In this document: piece after piece, positions 62,775 to 64,000 of the stretch | Layout: every line of letters starts with the position of its first letter | How positions within the stretch are numbered: the stretch's first letter is position 1 | NCBI RefSeq assembly: GCF_003336875.1 | Contig: NZ_QGNJ01000005.1 | Coordinates: 124,001 to 188,000 of the forward strand | Origin: Oleisolibacter albus | GTDB lineage: Bacteria; Pseudomonadota; Alphaproteobacteria; Azospirillales; Azospirillaceae | Reading direction: 5' to 3' | DNA: 64,000 bases | Translations under genes and position numbers: made by a program | Notes under the pieces: generated by a model | The model's input: the letters and a program-made list of their open reading frames with translations, nothing else | Databases searched by the model: none | What the model was told of the DNA's origin: nothing

Positions 62775-62801
62775 CCCTTGCCCTGACGACCTCTCCCGCG
62801 C

Positions 62802-62827
62802 GGAACCTTCGCTGACGAACCAGCGTT
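62802..62827 (+). promoter_or_regulatory. EcfG-type promoter, plus strand
   Basis: GGAAC (62802-62806), 17 bases, CGTT (62824-62827), an exact consensus match. It lies 61 bases upstream of the DUF1328 gene. Confidence 0.72.
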
Positions 62828-62887
62828 GTCCCGAGCGATTGCCGGCCGGCACGCCAATAGCCCGCCGGAGCGCAAGGAGGTCAGATC

Positions 62888-63052
62888 ATGCTCTACTGGG
62901 CCCTTATCTTCTTCATCGTTGCCCTTGTCGCCGGTGTCCTCGGCTTCGGCGGCATCGCGTCGGCGTCAGCCGGGATCGCGCAGATCCTGTTCTTCGTCTT
63001 CCTGGTCGTTTTTGTCGTATCCCTGATCATGGGCCTTGTCCGCCGTCGTTAG
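62888..63052 (+). CDS. DUF1328 (YtjA-family) small membrane protein
   Basis: A 54-residue hydrophobic protein: [20 protein letters not shown], then [20 protein letters not shown] and a basic end GLVRRR, with two membrane helices. The family is found in many Proteobacteria and is often stress-induced, function unknown. AAGGAGGT eight bases before the ATG is a near-perfect ribosome-binding site, and an EcfG-type promoter precedes it. A strong hairpin at 63060 follows. Confidence 0.93.
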   Translation: MLYWALIFFIVALVAGVLGFGGIASASAGIAQILFFVFLVVFVVSLIMGLVRRR

Positions 63053-63059
63053 ACGCCCC

Positions 63060-63087
63060 GCGGGGGCAGCCAACCGGCTGCCCCCGC
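63060..63087 (+). terminator. Hairpin after the DUF1328 gene
   Basis: Perfect 12-bp stem GCGGGGGCAGCC / GGCTGCCCCCGC with a 4-base loop, no T-run. It lies between convergent genes. Confidence 0.6.
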
Positions 63088-63115
63088 CGCTTACGGCGTC
63101 AGAACAGATCATTCC

Positions 63116-63550
63116 CTATGGAGACTCGTCGGCAGCCAATACCGGTTCGGCCACGGCTCCGACCATGAATTGGCTGAGACAGAGCAGCAGCGACAGACCG
63201 GCAACGGCCGCCGTCGCCCATAGCGTCCAGGGGGACGGTGCCGATCGTGGCCGACCGGCCTCAAGCGCGACCAGCAGGCGGGGCGGGACCGCTTCCTCCA
63301 GGATCGGATCGTAAAGGGCATGCAGCCCCTGGACCTGGGCCTGATACGCCATGGCCCGCATGGCCTCCTGGGGATCGCGCGCCAGGGTCTGCCCAAGCCG
63401 CGCCAGCCCCGATGACGGCAACTGGCCGTCGATCCAGGCATGCAGGTCGTCCCAGGCATCATCGTCCGGATCACCGGACACCGGCATCGCGTCCCGTCCT
63501 CCGGTTATGACCCGGAGCCCCTGTCCAGGGTCAGGCGGATTCGCGCTCAT
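63116..63550 (-). CDS. Anti-sigma factor, membrane-anchored
   Basis: A 144-residue protein. The N-terminal cytoplasmic part contains DDLHAWIDGQLPSSGLARLG, the LHAxxDGxL pattern of ECF anti-sigma factors, without the HxxxCxxC zinc motif. One membrane helix follows (WTLWATAAVAGLSLLLCLSQ, about 105-124). The ATG at 63550 overlaps the sigma gene by 20 bases, which supports translational coupling and a function as its antagonist. It keeps its sigma factor inactive until an envelope signal arrives (family role). Confidence 0.82.
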   Translation of the reverse strand: MSANPPDPGQGLRVITGGRDAMPVSGDPDDDAWDDLHAWIDGQLPSSGLARLGQTLARDPQEAMRAMAYQAQVQGLHALYDPILEEAVPPRLLVALEAGRPRSAPSPWTLWATAAVAGLSLLLCLSQFMVGAVAEPVLAADESP

Positions 63551-64000
63551 GCATCGGCTCATAACCGGCATCGGTGCCGCCATCCATCAGGATGCGCAGG
63601 GCGCGGCGTCCCCGTGACAGCCGTGACTTCACGGTCCCGATGGACACTTGCAGAATATCGGCAGCCTCGGCGTAGCTGATGCCCTCCAACCCGATCAGCA
63701 GCACAACCTCGCGCTGCTCCGCCGGCAGCCGGTCGAGCGCACGGCGCAGGTCCCGCAGTTCCAGCCGGACCACCTGGGAGCCATGCGCCCCTCCAAGCCC
63801 CGTCTGCACCTCGCTGTCGATATCGACAAAGGTCTGCTGCCGCCGGATGCCGTTGATGTGCAGGTTACGCAGAATGGTGAAAAGCCAGGCCCGCAGATTG
63901 GTTCCCGGCTGCCACAGATGCAGGCGGGAGAGGGCACGTTCCAGACATTCCTGCACCAGATCATCCGCCAGAGCACTGTCCCGTACCATGGCCCGGGCAA
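63531..64000 (-). CDS. ECF sigma factor (5' truncated by the window end)
   Basis: The C-terminal 156 residues of an RpoE-type sigma factor. Region 2 is largely visible (SALADDLVQECLERALSRLH, LRAWLFTILRNLHINGIRR), and region 4 has LPAEQREVVLLIGLEGISYA and SIGTVKSRLSRGRRAL (DNA-binding helix-turn-helix). The Met at 63989 is internal; the frame continues to the window edge (ARAMVRD). It is co-transcribed with the overlapping anti-sigma gene. It is not EcfG itself, whose partner would be NepR. Confidence 0.9.
   Translation of the reverse strand, partial: ARAMVRDSALADDLVQECLERALSRLHLWQPGTNLRAWLFTILRNLHINGIRRQQTFVDIDSEVQTGLGGAHGSQVVRLELRDLRRALDRLPAEQREVVLLIGLEGISYAEAADILQVSIGTVKSRLSRGRRALRILMDGGTDAGYEPMHERESA

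Overview
The window is a chromosomal segment of very high GC content from an alphaproteobacterium. The best fit is Rhodospirillales, close to Azospirillum/Rhodospirillum centenum relatives (inferred, not proven). Reasons: a divK-pleD pair, flagellar genes in the order fliF-fliH(flbE)-fliN-motA-flbD-flhA-flhF-flhG, EipB and DUF3422 proteins, a radA-cvpA-purF-SDR block, and EcfG-type and RpoN-type promoters. No rRNA, tRNA, CRISPR array, insertion sequence or phage gene was seen. Most of the window is tightly packed core genome.

Layout. 0-1.3 kb: 3' part of an S41 protease gene, then rpmG and its terminator. 1.6-3.6 kb: two paralogous RiPP precursors with nitrile-hydratase-like leader peptides (NHLP), followed by a tandem GNAT acyltransferase. 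This is the strongest candidate for an undescribed system. 3.6-8.8 kb: pleD and divK, dinB, eipB, and a small diguanylate cyclase. 8.9-15.6 kb: aspS, a periplasmic solute-binding protein, rnd, a class II amidotransferase, csbD and a phospholipase D. 15.8-27.5 kb: one flagellar operon without fliG, ending in a Pro/Ala-rich FliK-like protein. 27.6-29.8 kb: DUF3422 and CPBP membrane proteins. 29.8-32.5 kb: an SsuBCA/TauABC-type ABC importer. 32.5-33.5 kb: a structured leader with a 26-codon ORF ending Arg-Arg-Cys-Cys-Arg-Arg, and two small genes. 33.7-39.9 kb: a large lipoprotein, then radA, cvpA, purF and an SDR. 39.9-40.1 kb: a candidate small RNA with a CRP-like site and an intrinsic terminator.

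40.1-43.6 kb: a shortened Isc-type operon (iscR, NifS-like desulfurase, hscB, fdx, tenA). It lacks iscU, iscA and hscA, and its HscB has lost the HPD motif. 44-47.6 kb: an alpha/beta hydrolase, anmK, tyrS and a small conserved protein. 47.6-55 kb: an AsmA/DUF3971 giant, glnE, a peroxiredoxin and a small lipoprotein. 55-60 kb: a ParA-like ATPase, threonylcarbamoyl-AMP synthase, a lytic transglycosylase behind a near-perfect sigma-54 promoter, and an acyl-CoA dehydrogenase. 60-64 kb: a YjbH-like outer-membrane protein and a cluster of small stress or envelope genes, two of them behind EcfG-type promoters, ending in an ECF sigma/anti-sigma pair that runs off the window.

Connections. PleD, DivK and two I-site diguanylate cyclases suggest c-di-GMP control of cell polarity and motility. 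FlbD probably acts with RpoN at the flagellar genes and at the transglycosylase promoter at 57.9 kb. EcfG-type promoters tie the 62-63 kb small genes to the general stress response.
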